The notes under the pieces were generated by a model. It ran no database searches and had not been told where the DNA came from. It saw only the letters and a program-made list of their open reading frames with translations. From the NCBI GenBank assembly GCA_965200775.1, contig OZ241383.1, positions 682,001-746,000 on the forward strand: a stretch of DNA of 64,000 nt, in the 5' to 3' direction. The stretch comes from Poriferisocius sp965200775. Lineage in GTDB: Bacteria; Actinomycetota; Acidimicrobiia; Acidimicrobiales; Bin134. The position numbers and the translations under genes were made by a program. Below are positions 17,480 to 26,303 of the stretch, one piece after another (the first letter of the stretch is position 1; each line of letters starts with the position of its first letter).

Positions 17480-18568
17480 ATGACTGTCGAAGAACCATTC
17501 GAGATCGTCACTACCGACCAGCAAGCCGCGCTCGACCAGCTTTACGCCGATTTCGCGACCGCCAACTTGGCGCCGCTGTGGACCCAGCGTGAAGGCCTGA
17601 TGCCGGAGTTCCCGCAACCCGACGCCGGTCCCCAGGTATGGCGCTGGTCGACCCTGCACGAGCTCGCTGCCCGCTCGGGTGAGCTCGTCCCTGTCGGTCG
17701 TGGGGGAGAACGTCGGGCCATCGCACTTGCCAACCCGGGACTGCCCGGCACGGCCTACGCCACCCCTACTCTGTGGGCCGCGATCCAATACCTCGGCCCC
17801 GGTGAAGAGGCACCGTCGCATCGCCATTCGCAATCGGCGTTCCGCTTCGTTATCGAAGGTGAGGGGGTGTGGACAAACGTCGACGGCGATCCCGTGGCAA
17901 TGCGTAGAGGTGACCTGTTGCTCACGCCCGGCATGCGGTGGCACGAGCACCACAACACAACCGACCAACCGATGGTCTGGATCGACGGACTGGACATCCC
18001 GCTGGTGCGACAACTCGACGGCGGATTCTTCGAGTTCGGTCAGGACACGTTGTCGACTCGAGACACGCCCTCTCAGTCCCGCAACGAGCGGTTGTGGGGC
18101 CATGCCGGGCTCGTCCCGATCGGGGCTCCGACGGCAAGTGGCTCGCCGCTGATGGCATACCGGTGGGAGTCGACCGATGCAGCACTGGCTGCACAGCTCG
18201 AGCTCGAACTCGAGGGTTTCCCTGGCGTCATCGAGCCAGGTCATGCCGTTGTTCGGTATACCAACCCTGCGACGGGCGGTGACGCGCTTACGACGATCCG
18301 AACCGAAATGCATCGCTTGCGTCCAGGATGTCGGACCGCGGCCACCAGGGTTGCAGGCTCGTCGGTCTGGCAGGTCTTCGACGGTGATGGCGAGATCGAA
18401 CTCGGGGGGCAACGCCACGTGCTCGAGAAGGGCGATCTGTTCGTTGTGCCCTCCTGGGCTGAGCTGTCGTTCGCAACCGAAACAGGCCTCGATGCCTTTC
18501 GCTTCTCCGACGATCCAGTTTTCGAAAACCTCGGCCTTGACCGAACAGAAAGAAAGGAGCAGGCCTGA
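17480..18568 (+). CDS. sdgD: Gentisate 1,2-dioxygenase
   Basis: 362 residues from ATG 17480, just after GGAGGAGGAAG; an ATG at 17465 and an upstream frame to 17393 are less likely. A bicupin protein: first cupin with Fe ligands in APSHRHSQSAFRFVIEGEG and GDLLLTPGMRWHEHHN; second cupin VWQVFDGDGEIELGG and KGDLFVVPSWAELSF. Matches gentisate 1,2-dioxygenases, which cleave gentisate between carboxyl and hydroxyl carbons to maleylpyruvate. The maleylpyruvate isomerase and FAH genes in the same operon supply the next two steps. Confidence 0.9.
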   Translation: MTVEEPFEIVTTDQQAALDQLYADFATANLAPLWTQREGLMPEFPQPDAGPQVWRWSTLHELAARSGELVPVGRGGERRAIALANPGLPGTAYATPTLWAAIQYLGPGEEAPSHRHSQSAFRFVIEGEGVWTNVDGDPVAMRRGDLLLTPGMRWHEHHNTTDQPMVWIDGLDIPLVRQLDGGFFEFGQDTLSTRDTPSQSRNERLWGHAGLVPIGAPTASGSPLMAYRWESTDAALAAQLELELEGFPGVIEPGHAVVRYTNPATGGDALTTIRTEMHRLRPGCRTAATRVAGSSVWQVFDGDGEIELGGQRHVLEKGDLFVVPSWAELSFATETGLDAFRFSDDPVFENLGLDRTERKEQA

Positions 18569-19386
18569 TGCGCCTCGCCACTATCCGCCTCCAAGACGGA
18601 GGCACAGCTGCCGTAAGAGTCGATGAGGATGTCGCCGTCGAGCTCGGTGCCGACAACCTGACGCACTTTCTCGGTCGCACCAACTGGAGGTCCGACGCCG
18701 CTGCGGCGGACGGCCCTCGGCATGGGCTCGACACGCTCGACTTCGCACCGCTGGTGCCCCGGCCGGACAAGGTGGTCTGCGTCGGGCTCAACTACCGGCA
18801 CCACATCGAGGAGATGGGTCGGGAGCAGCCCACGCACCCGACGTTGTTCGCGAAGTACTCGGGCGCTCTAATCGGCGCATTCGATGAAATCCAGCTCCCG
18901 AAGGTCTCCGACGAGGTTGATTGGGAGGCCGAACTCGGCGTGGTTATCGGCGTCGAGGTCCGGCATGCGAGCATGGACGAGGCTTCGGCCGCGATCGCTG
19001 GATACACGGTCGTAAACGATGTCAGCGTCCGTGACTTCCAGAACCACACCCCCCAATGGCTCCAGGGAAAGACCTTCGAACGCAGTACGCCGGTGGGTCC
19101 GTGGCTGGTTGTCGACGAAGGAGCGCCCGAGTCGCTGTCGTGCCTGGTCAACGGCGAGGTCGTGCAGCACGCCAACACCGACGACCTGGTCTTTGGGCCG
19201 ACCGAACTGGTGGCTTACATCTCCCAGGTGATCACGCTGCTGCCGGGCGACCTCATCGCAACCGGCACGCCTGGTGGTGTCGGCCACGCCCGTAAGCCAC
19301 CTCGGTACCTCACCGATGGGAGCGAGCTGGTGACCCGTGTCCAGGGAGTCGGCGAGATGCGAAACGTCTGTGTGAAGGAGGGCTGA
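18568..19386 (+). CDS. Fumarylpyruvate hydrolase-like FAH family protein, second copy
   Basis: 272 residues. Start overlaps the dioxygenase stop (TGATG). FAH landmarks: KVVCVGLNYRHHIEEMG, TLFAKYSGALIG, VDWEAELGVVIGVEV, GYTVVNDVSVRDFQ, GPWLVVDEG and PGDLIATGTPGGVGHAR. This compact form is typical of fumarylpyruvate/acylpyruvate hydrolases, which split fumarylpyruvate to fumarate and pyruvate, the last step of gentisate breakdown. Placed directly after the gentisate dioxygenase. Whether this copy or the one at 15629 does that step is not resolved by sequence. Confidence 0.85.
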   Translation: MRLATIRLQDGGTAAVRVDEDVAVELGADNLTHFLGRTNWRSDAAAADGPRHGLDTLDFAPLVPRPDKVVCVGLNYRHHIEEMGREQPTHPTLFAKYSGALIGAFDEIQLPKVSDEVDWEAELGVVIGVEVRHASMDEASAAIAGYTVVNDVSVRDFQNHTPQWLQGKTFERSTPVGPWLVVDEGAPESLSCLVNGEVVQHANTDDLVFGPTELVAYISQVITLLPGDLIATGTPGGVGHARKPPRYLTDGSELVTRVQGVGEMRNVCVKEG

Positions 19387-19388
19387 CC

Positions 19389-20990
19389 ATGCGCGTCGCG
19401 GTGGCGGGCGGCGGGCCGGGGGGGTTGTTTTTCGCCACCCTGCTTCGCCGCTTCGACCCGTCGATCGAGGTCACCGTCTTCGAACGCAACCGCGCCGACG
19501 ACACCTTTGGCTTCGGTGTCGTGTTCTCAGACCGCACGCTCGAGGGGATTCACGAGGCAGACCCGGTGCTCCGGCAAGCCCTCGATACCCATGGTTGCCA
19601 TTGGGACGAAATCGAGGTCCGCCTCAAAGGGGAGCGCCTCCGCTGTGGCGGCAACGGCATGGCTGCCATCGTCCGCACGACGTTATTGCTCCTCCTCCAG
19701 GAGCGGGCTCGTGACCTCGGCGCAGACCTGCGTTTCTCCAGCGAGGTCACCCTCGACGACCTCGGCGAATACGACCTGGTTGTTGCTGCCGACGGCACCG
19801 GCTCAAGAATTCGCGATCAGGTTGCTGAACATCTCGACATCACAGTTGAGACGTCAGAGGTCAAGTTCATCTGGTTCGGAACCAACTACCTATTCGGTGG
19901 GTTGACCTTCGTGCATGAGCACGGACCGGACGGCGCGTTCGCCGTCCACGGCTACCCAATCAGCAAAAGCGTGTCGACGTTCATAGTTGAGGCCGACGAA
20001 CCGACCTGGCGCCGGGCTGGACTCGACGAGTTCGACGTCACCCAACCGCCAGGTCCCAGCGACATGCGGACCAAGGACTATCTTCAAGATCTGTTCGCAT
20101 CCCAGATCGAAGGTCGCGAGCTACTCGTCAACAACTCTCGCTGGTCCAACTTCGTCACCCGACGCACCAGGCCATGGCACGCGTTCGCTCCCCAGCCGGT
20201 GGCCTTCCTCGGCGATGCAGTCCATACCGCACACTTCTCGGTCGGTTCCGGGACCAAGATGGCCATGGAGGACGCGGTCGCTCTCGCTTCCGCGGTCACA
20301 ACACATGGGTCCGATATGGACGCAACGTTCGAGGAGTACGAGCGAACGGCTCGACCTCCGGTCACGCACGTGCAGGACGCAGCCCGCCCCAGCCTGTCCT
20401 GGTGGGAGAGGTTTGGCGTCTACCATGACGCCTTAGAGCCGTGGCAGTTCGTGTACCACTTCCTCACCCGAAGCATAGACGAAAGTCGAGTGGGACGACG
20501 CGACCCCGACTTTGTAGCCGCAAGCCACAAGGCATGGCATGACCTCTTCGGCTCGCCTCCGCTCGACACGCCAATTGGCCACGACGGGTGGTCGGCTCCC
20601 AGTCGGATCGTGAGCGTCACCGAAAAGGCCGCGGTGCCGATATCGCTGACGGCCGACGGGACGATCTTGCCGCTGCGCACCGAAGCCACCGAGTCCGGTC
20701 CCTGGGGGGCGCTCGTGCAAGCGCCCGACGACGAGTCCGGCATGACCGCTGCCAAGGCAAACCTGATCGCCTTAGCCGATCAACACCCGAGCTGCGTAGC
20801 CGTATACGGCGGCAGCGACCTCACGAGAGTCCTGCTCAGCGAGGAAGCCCGACTACACCACGGTCTGCCATCGGTGCTCATCGACCATGACCTTGACCGC
20901 GATCGGGCCGTGACCACCATCTTGTCGGGTCGAGCCGACCTTGTCGGTGTGGCACCAGGGACTGTGGTCGAGTGGGAAGCGGCGACGTGA
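19389..20990 (+). CDS. sdgC: Salicylyl-CoA 5-hydroxylase-like FAD monooxygenase
   Basis: 533 residues. FAD-binding start RVAVAGGGPGGLFFATLLRR, FGFGVVFSDRTL, DLVVAADGTGSRIRDQV, and the second FAD motif AFLGDAVHTAHFSVGSGTKM, followed by a C-terminal extension. This type (also 2-aminobenzoyl-CoA monooxygenase) hydroxylates aryl-CoA thioesters; in Streptomyces sp. WA46 the enzyme SdgC makes gentisyl-CoA from salicylyl-CoA. The neighbouring AMP ligase, acyl-CoA synthetase and gentisate dioxygenase all fit that pathway. 2-aminobenzoyl-CoA as substrate is the main alternative but would not explain the gentisate genes. Confidence 0.85.
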   Translation: MRVAVAGGGPGGLFFATLLRRFDPSIEVTVFERNRADDTFGFGVVFSDRTLEGIHEADPVLRQALDTHGCHWDEIEVRLKGERLRCGGNGMAAIVRTTLLLLLQERARDLGADLRFSSEVTLDDLGEYDLVVAADGTGSRIRDQVAEHLDITVETSEVKFIWFGTNYLFGGLTFVHEHGPDGAFAVHGYPISKSVSTFIVEADEPTWRRAGLDEFDVTQPPGPSDMRTKDYLQDLFASQIEGRELLVNNSRWSNFVTRRTRPWHAFAPQPVAFLGDAVHTAHFSVGSGTKMAMEDAVALASAVTTHGSDMDATFEEYERTARPPVTHVQDAARPSLSWWERFGVYHDALEPWQFVYHFLTRSIDESRVGRRDPDFVAASHKAWHDLFGSPPLDTPIGHDGWSAPSRIVSVTEKAAVPISLTADGTILPLRTEATESGPWGALVQAPDDESGMTAAKANLIALADQHPSCVAVYGGSDLTRVLLSEEARLHHGLPSVLIDHDLDRDRAVTTILSGRADLVGVAPGTVVEWEAAT

Positions 20991-23056
20991 CCACCCCAGG
21001 CAGCGAGCTCGCACCGCTGTTCGCTCCTCGCAGGATCGCCGTTGTCGGTGCGTCCCACACCCCCGGGAAACTCGGCACCACCATGGCACAGTCGCTCGAA
21101 CCCTTCGAGCGGGACGGGTGCAGGATCGAGCTCGTGAATCGCCGCGGTAATGGCTTTCACACCTCGCTTCCCGACGCCGCTGGCAACGGCCCGATTGATC
21201 TCGCGATCATGTGCGTGCCCGCCCCGGCTTGCCCCGACCTGATCGATGAAGCCGCCGCCGCAGGGGTACGCGCCGCCATGATCTGCAGCGGCGGCTTCGC
21301 CGAGGCAGGTGGCCCCGGAGTCGCATTGCAGGATGACCTCGCCGCGCGGGCGAACTCGACGGGAATCCGGCTCCTCGGACCGAACACCAGTGGCTTCATT
21401 GATCCGCGACGCAAGCTCGCCGCGAGCTTCGTGCCCGGCGTTGCCGACATTCCACCGGGCCGCGTCGCCATCGTCGCGGCCAGCGGCGGCATGAATCACG
21501 CACTGGCATTCCTGTTCGCCGAAGCAGGGCAAGGGCTCAGCCTGGCCGTCGGGTTGGGGAACGCGGTGGACGTCACCATCCCCGACGTGCTTGATCACCT
21601 CGCCGCCGACCCGGAGACAGCGGCGGTCGCGCTCCACATCGAGTCGGTGGATGACGGCCCAAGACTCGTCGACGCGGTTGCACGGCTCACCCCGCGCACA
21701 CCGGTCGTGGCGCTAGTGGTCGGCCGCAACAATGTGGCCGATTTTGCTGCCTCCCACACAGGGAATCTCTCAACCTCATGGCGAACCACCCGCGCAGCGC
21801 TCGCACAGGCAGGCGCGGTTGTTGTCGACGACGAACGTGCGCTCGTCGACGCCGTCGGCGCGCTTTCGGTAACGCGATGCCGACCGCAGGCCCGTGCCGG
21901 CGTGGGCATGGTCACCGCCCAGGCCGGCCCTGGGCTTCTTCTCCTCGATGATCTGAGCGGACGTGGTATTGACGTCTCCGAGCTTTCGGCAGCCACCCAG
22001 GCTGAACTTTCGACGCTCCTGCCTCCGCTGACATTCCAACGCAATCCCGTCGATACGGGAAGGCCCAGTACCGAGTTCGGCCACGTGCTGGCTGCGGTTG
22101 CCAACGATCCGGCGACAGACGTCGTTGCCGCGTACGCGCTTTACGAGCCAGGGGCCGTCGACCTGGTAGAGGCCGGGATCGAAGGCCGGGTGGACGGCGT
22201 GCCCCTCGTCGTCGGCGTCGGGGGTACTGCAGCCGCCACCGGTGGGATCCGTGCTGCGCTACTCGATGCCGGAATCGCGACTGCGGTCGATCCGCGCGGT
22301 GTGGCCTCAGCCACTGCTGCTCTGCTGGCCGACGCGCAGGCCCAGCACCGTCGAGCCCAAGCAGAAGTCCTTGATGACCCGATGGTGCCCCACCTCGACG
22401 CGGAGGCCTTCGATGAGGCGCAAGCCAAAGACGTACTCGACCAACTCGGAATCCAAACCATGCCTCGCAAGGTCTGCACGGACCGAGTCACCGCCCATGC
22501 CGCGCTAGATGAACTCGGCTCTCCAGTCGCCGTCAAGCTGCTCGATGCCACGATTCTCCACAAGACTGAGGTGGGCGGCGTATATCTCGATGTTCGAACG
22601 CCTGACGAACTCGACGCAGCGCTCGATGCCCTTCAGCACGCAGGGGCCAAACGGTTCCTCGTAGAAGCCATGGCCCCTACCGGAATCGACCTTGTTTTGG
22701 GCGGGCATCGCGACCCGGTTTTCGGACCGGTCGTCGTGCTGGGTTTTGGGGGCACCGAGGCCGAGGCGCTCGACGACGTCTCCGTCCGGGTTGCGCCGAT
22801 TTCTCGTGGTGACGCTATGGCGATGCCCGCTGAGTTGGCTGGGCACCGCCGGCTCTACGGTTGGCGCGGCGGTCCTAGTTTGAACGACCACGAGGTAGGA
22901 GAGATGGTGATGACGATCGGGCGTCTCCTTGACGACCATCCTCACCTCGACGCGATCGAGATCAACCCGCTCCGCTTGACCCACGACGGCCTCGTCGCCC
23001 TGGATGCCGTCATTACGGCTCTCGGGAGGTCGGACCATTATCAGCTCGATAAGTGA
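20987..23056 (+). CDS. Acyl-CoA synthetase of the NDP-forming type (fused alpha/beta)
   Basis: 689 residues from GTG 20987, overlapping the hydroxylase stop (GTGA); GTG 20972 is possible. Domains: CoA-binding (residues about 1-130, APRRIAVVGASHTPGKLG), succinyl-CoA-ligase-like (about 140-290, VAIVAASGGMNHALAF), a second ligase domain with SHTGNLS including the phospho-His, and a C-terminal ATP-grasp half (VAVKLLDATILHKTEVGGV, EAMAPTGIDLVLGG). NDP-forming synthetases make acyl-CoA from acid, CoA and ATP. Lying between the hydroxylase and the salicylyl-AMP ligase it may fill the SdgB role (salicylyl-CoA formation); this is an inference from context. Confidence 0.8.
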   Translation: MTTPGSELAPLFAPRRIAVVGASHTPGKLGTTMAQSLEPFERDGCRIELVNRRGNGFHTSLPDAAGNGPIDLAIMCVPAPACPDLIDEAAAAGVRAAMICSGGFAEAGGPGVALQDDLAARANSTGIRLLGPNTSGFIDPRRKLAASFVPGVADIPPGRVAIVAASGGMNHALAFLFAEAGQGLSLAVGLGNAVDVTIPDVLDHLAADPETAAVALHIESVDDGPRLVDAVARLTPRTPVVALVVGRNNVADFAASHTGNLSTSWRTTRAALAQAGAVVVDDERALVDAVGALSVTRCRPQARAGVGMVTAQAGPGLLLLDDLSGRGIDVSELSAATQAELSTLLPPLTFQRNPVDTGRPSTEFGHVLAAVANDPATDVVAAYALYEPGAVDLVEAGIEGRVDGVPLVVGVGGTAAATGGIRAALLDAGIATAVDPRGVASATAALLADAQAQHRRAQAEVLDDPMVPHLDAEAFDEAQAKDVLDQLGIQTMPRKVCTDRVTAHAALDELGSPVAVKLLDATILHKTEVGGVYLDVRTPDELDAALDALQHAGAKRFLVEAMAPTGIDLVLGGHRDPVFGPVVVLGFGGTEAEALDDVSVRVAPISRGDAMAMPAELAGHRRLYGWRGGPSLNDHEVGEMVMTIGRLLDDHPHLDAIEINPLRLTHDGLVALDAVITALGRSDHYQLDK

Positions 23057-24725
23057 CCACACCGTGCCGTGGCCTCCCGAGGTCGCCGAGCGATACGTCG
23101 CCGAGGGTTACTGGGCAGGCGTAGCGATCGGCACCGAGCTCCGGCGAGTGGCCGACCACTCGCCCGACGCGCAGGCCCTGATCGATCCGGTTGCCGGTCT
23201 CCGTCTCAGCCATATCGAGCTGGCCGACCGAGCCGACGCCGCAGCCGTTCGCCTGCTCGATCTGGGGCTGCGGGCCGGCGACCGCATCGTGGTCCAGCTC
23301 CCCAACGGTTGGGAGTTTGTGGTGCTCACCATGGCCTGCCTCCGCATCGGCATCGTGCCTGTGATGGCGCTCCCAGCACATCGCCGTACCGAGCTCACCT
23401 ACCTGACAGAACACGCCGAAGCTGTGGCGATCGCGGTGCCGGATCGGCTCCGCGACTTCGACCACGAGGCACTCGGCCATGACCTCGCGGACACCGCCGA
23501 GCCGATCACCGGAGGAAGATGGCACGTCTTGGTCGCAGGCGACGACATCGACCCCGACAGCATCGACCTTCGTGCGCTGTGCGCTCGGAGCGGTGACGAC
23601 GCCGTAGATCCGGCCCGCATCGAGGCACTCAAACCATCTTCTCGAGATGTTGCGGTTTTCCTCCTGTCAGGTGGAACCACCGGATTGCCCAAACTCATTG
23701 CCCGGACCCACGACGACTACCTTTACAACGCCCGGGTGAGCGCTGAGGTTTCCGGGATCGCCGAGGACACGGTGTATCTGGTCAGCCTTCCAGCCGGCCA
23801 CAACTTCCCGCTCGCGTGCCCCGGCATCCTCGGGACGCTGCTCGCCGGGGGTCGGGTCGTGATGCTCCCTTCGGCCGAGCCGAAGCAAGCGTTCGCGACG
23901 GTGGCCGCGGAGGGCGTCACCCACACCTCCGTGGTGCCCGCCGTTGCAGGCCGCTGGCTAGAGCACGCCACCGAGCACGGCGCCGACGAGCTCGCAAGCC
24001 TGCGCGTACTCCAGGTCGGTGGCGCCCGGCTCGCCGACGAGATTGCCCGCCGCATCGAACCGGAGCTCGGCCCCCGACTCCAGCAAGTCTTCGGAATGGC
24101 CGAAGGCCTGCTGAACTACACGCGACTCGATGACCCGATCGACGTCATATGTTCCACGCAGGGGCGTCCCGTGTCTCCCGCTGACGAGGTCCGCCTGGTC
24201 GACGCCGATGACAACGACGTGCCCGACGGCCAGCCTGGTTCCCTCCTCACGCGTGGCCCGTACACCCCGCGCGGTTACTACCGGGCACCCGAGCAGAATG
24301 AGCGAGCGTTCACCCCCGACGGTTGGTACCGCAGCGGCGACATCTGTGAGCGAACCCCTGGCGGCTACCTGACCGTCCTGGGACGTGACAAGGACATGAT
24401 CAACCGGGGCGGCGAAAAGATCTCGGCCGAAGAAGTCGAGAACCTGACCTACCGCCTCACGGCGGTGAGCCATGTCGCCGCTGTGGCGATGCCCGACACC
24501 GACCTAGGCGAACGAGTATGCCTTTACGTGGTGCCCAAACCTGGTGCCGAGATCACTCTCGACAGGATCCGAGCTTCGATGGAGGAGGTCGGTGTCGCGC
24601 GGTTCAAGCTCCCCGAACGGCTGGTGATCGTCGACGAGCTCGCCGTCACCAACGTGGGCAAGGTCGACAAGAAGGCCCTGCGTGCGGATATAGCCGCACG
24701 ACTTGAAGCGGAACGGGAACAATGA
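23004..24725 (+). CDS. sdgA: Salicylyl-AMP / dihydroxybenzoyl-AMP ligase-like adenylating enzyme
   Basis: About 570 residues of the acyl-adenylate (ANL) family. Homology to DHB-AMP and salicylate-AMP ligases begins at PWPPEVAERYVAEGYW; a GTG at 23064 starts exactly there, whereas ATG 23004 overlaps the upstream gene by 53 bases. Core motifs: LLSGGTTGLPKLIARTHDDY (P-loop), QQVFGMAEGLLNYTRLDD (aryl acid pocket), GWYRSGDICER, GRDKDMINRGGEKISAEEVE and the catalytic Lys near NVGKVDKKALR. Activates salicylate to the adenylate. In Streptomyces WA46 the homologous step is SdgA. Confidence 0.85.
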   Translation: MPSLRLSGGRTIISSISDHTVPWPPEVAERYVAEGYWAGVAIGTELRRVADHSPDAQALIDPVAGLRLSHIELADRADAAAVRLLDLGLRAGDRIVVQLPNGWEFVVLTMACLRIGIVPVMALPAHRRTELTYLTEHAEAVAIAVPDRLRDFDHEALGHDLADTAEPITGGRWHVLVAGDDIDPDSIDLRALCARSGDDAVDPARIEALKPSSRDVAVFLLSGGTTGLPKLIARTHDDYLYNARVSAEVSGIAEDTVYLVSLPAGHNFPLACPGILGTLLAGGRVVMLPSAEPKQAFATVAAEGVTHTSVVPAVAGRWLEHATEHGADELASLRVLQVGGARLADEIARRIEPELGPRLQQVFGMAEGLLNYTRLDDPIDVICSTQGRPVSPADEVRLVDADDNDVPDGQPGSLLTRGPYTPRGYYRAPEQNERAFTPDGWYRSGDICERTPGGYLTVLGRDKDMINRGGEKISAEEVENLTYRLTAVSHVAAVAMPDTDLGERVCLYVVPKPGAEITLDRIRASMEEVGVARFKLPERLVIVDELAVTNVGKVDKKALRADIAARLEAEREQ

Positions 24726-25438
24726 GCGGGCGCCACGACCCCGCCGTCACGGTCTCGTGGATGCAGCAGGGGACGGCGCACTTTCTCGGCGCGGTCGAAC
24801 GCCTCGATGACGCTGACTTCGCGCTTGCCGGCCCCCTCCCGGGGTGGAGCCGGGCACACGTAATCGGCCACGTCGCCCGCAACGCCGAGGCTCTCGTGCG
24901 ACTGGCTAGCTGGGCACGTACCGGAGTGGAGTGCCCGATGTACGAGAGCAGAGAACAGCGCAATGCTGAGATTGAGTCGACCGCAACCCTGGCCCCGGAA
25001 TCACTCCGCCGACTGTTCGTCGATACCAGCGCAGAGCTGGACGCCGCGCTCGCTGCGTTCGACGAGCGGACCTGGACGGCAACCGTCCGTAGCGCGTTGG
25101 GACGAGTCATCCCAGCGTCTGAGATTCCGTGGATGCGCAGCCGGGAGGTCTGGCTCCACGCGATCGACATCGGTGCGGACCTCGAGTTCGCCGAGTTCCC
25201 TTTCGGCATGGTTGATCTTCTGCTCGACGACACGACCGGCGCCCTGTCGGCACGTGACGGATGCCCGTCGTTGGTCCTCGCACCAGGCGACAGGACGAGA
25301 ACCTGGTCACTGGGCCCCGAATCAATGGAGGCCGGTGTGGTCGACCTCCCTGCGGCCGCACTCGCGCAGTGGCTGACCGGCCGGTTGTCCGATGCCGATC
25401 GGCCACCGGACCTGCCAGACATTCCTGCATGGATCTGA
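24722..25438 (+). CDS. Mycothiol-dependent maleylpyruvate isomerase family protein
   Basis: 238 residues, start overlapping the ligase stop (ATGA). DinB-like four-helix bundle start: VSWMQQGTAHFLGAVERLDD, PGWSRAHVIGHVARNAEAL with the metal-binding His of this family, then SREVWLHAIDIG with a further His. Maleylpyruvate isomerase converts maleylpyruvate (from gentisate) to fumarylpyruvate using mycothiol in actinobacteria. Last gene of the operon and supports both the gentisate route and an actinobacterial host. 25439-25653 downstream holds nothing I can support. Confidence 0.85.
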   Translation: MSGRHDPAVTVSWMQQGTAHFLGAVERLDDADFALAGPLPGWSRAHVIGHVARNAEALVRLASWARTGVECPMYESREQRNAEIESTATLAPESLRRLFVDTSAELDAALAAFDERTWTATVRSALGRVIPASEIPWMRSREVWLHAIDIGADLEFAEFPFGMVDLLLDDTTGALSARDGCPSLVLAPGDRTRTWSLGPESMEAGVVDLPAAALAQWLTGRLSDADRPPDLPDIPAWI

Positions 25439-25653
25439 GCGCATCCGAGTTCGAAGTTGGTCTTCCGGAATCTCCACCTCTCCATGTAAGTGCGAAACGG
25501 TACGCGGATATACGGGATCGTCAGCGGAGGCGTTCTCATCCGCTACAGCCGCTAGCCGACCCCGACGAGTTGCGGTCCAGCCGAGCCGGATGGTCTTTGT
25601 TGGCACGTCGGCGGGCCGGAGGGTCTGCGACCGGCTCCGTTACCCTGGGGTGA

Positions 25654-25677
25654 GAGTATGTACATATAATACGTACA
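25654..25677 (+). promoter_or_regulatory. Leaderless promoter with overlapping inverted repeat (MazEF-like operon)
   Basis: TATAAT at 25665-25670 is followed 6 bases later by the ATG of the antitoxin, so the transcript should start at or next to the start codon. An inverted repeat TGTAC/GTACA flanks the -10 box, a likely autorepression site for the antitoxin. The -35 is not distinct. Confidence 0.65.
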
Positions 25678-25907
25678 TGCCAAACAAGACGATCAGTTTA
25701 CCCAATGACGTTTTGCCGATAATCGGCAGTCTTGACGTTCCGTTCTCAAGGTGGGTAGCCGAGCAGCTCCGTCGCCATGCGGCTCAGTCGACCATGACCT
25801 TTGCCGAGCAGATTCGCGCTGATGCCGCATTGGTCGACGCCAAGCCCCCGAGTAGGGAAAGAGCGCTGGAAATCGGTGAGCGGATGGATCGAGGCGCACC
25901 GTGGTAA
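25677..25907 (+). CDS. MazE-like antitoxin
   Basis: 76 residues (MPNKTISLPNDVLPIIGSLD ...). Small acidic-tailed protein with a short N-terminal DNA-binding-like strand (KTISLPND) and a C-terminal part rich in charged residues (PPSRERALEIGERMDRG), as expected for antitoxins that wrap a MazF dimer. Its last 7 bases overlap the MazF-like gene. The family call rests mainly on the position upstream of a clear toxin. Confidence 0.7.
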   Translation: MPNKTISLPNDVLPIIGSLDVPFSRWVAEQLRRHAAQSTMTFAEQIRADAALVDAKPPSRERALEIGERMDRGAPW

Positions 25908-26221
25908 CGCGAGGTGGCGTGTACTGGCTTGATCTGGACAAGCAGCGACCATGTGTCGTCGTGTCGTCCGAGGACGTTCTCAGTGTTGAGGTCTGGCAGA
26001 CCCACGTCGTCCCGTTGATATCAAACCTGGAAAGGGCGGGTCTGGCAGGCAATGTTCTGCTTGGGGCTGAGGTAACGGGCTTGCCGAGAGACTCGGTAGC
26101 CGTGCCACTTGGGCTTGAGCTGGTTGATCGTTCATGGTTGGTGGAACGAACTGGGCTCTTGCCTCGAGCGCTTACGGACGCGATTGATGATGGCCTGCGG
26201 GCCGTGTTGGGTCTCCAATGA
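25901..26221 (+). CDS. MazF/PemK-type endoribonuclease toxin
   Basis: 106 residues from GTG 25901. MazF landmarks: RGGVYWLDLDKQRPCVVVSS (the RGdvw...RPvvvvs strand with the catalytic Arg region), HVVPLISN, and LPRDSVAVPLGLELVDRSWL with the conserved Ser/Leu surface. MazF toxins cut single-stranded RNA at short sequences. Overlap with the antitoxin gene indicates translational coupling. It converges with the HTH gene ending at 26304; 26222-26303 has no gene. Confidence 0.85.
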   Translation: MVTRGGVYWLDLDKQRPCVVVSSEDVLSVEVWQTHVVPLISNLERAGLAGNVLLGAEVTGLPRDSVAVPLGLELVDRSWLVERTGLLPRALTDAIDDGLRAVLGLQ

Positions 26222-26303
26222 TTCGCATCGCCAGGGTGCATGCGCATTGGTGGCACCGCGCCGAAGAACCCGCCCAGCAGGCTGCGGCGTCCGCGGTGGG
26301 TGC

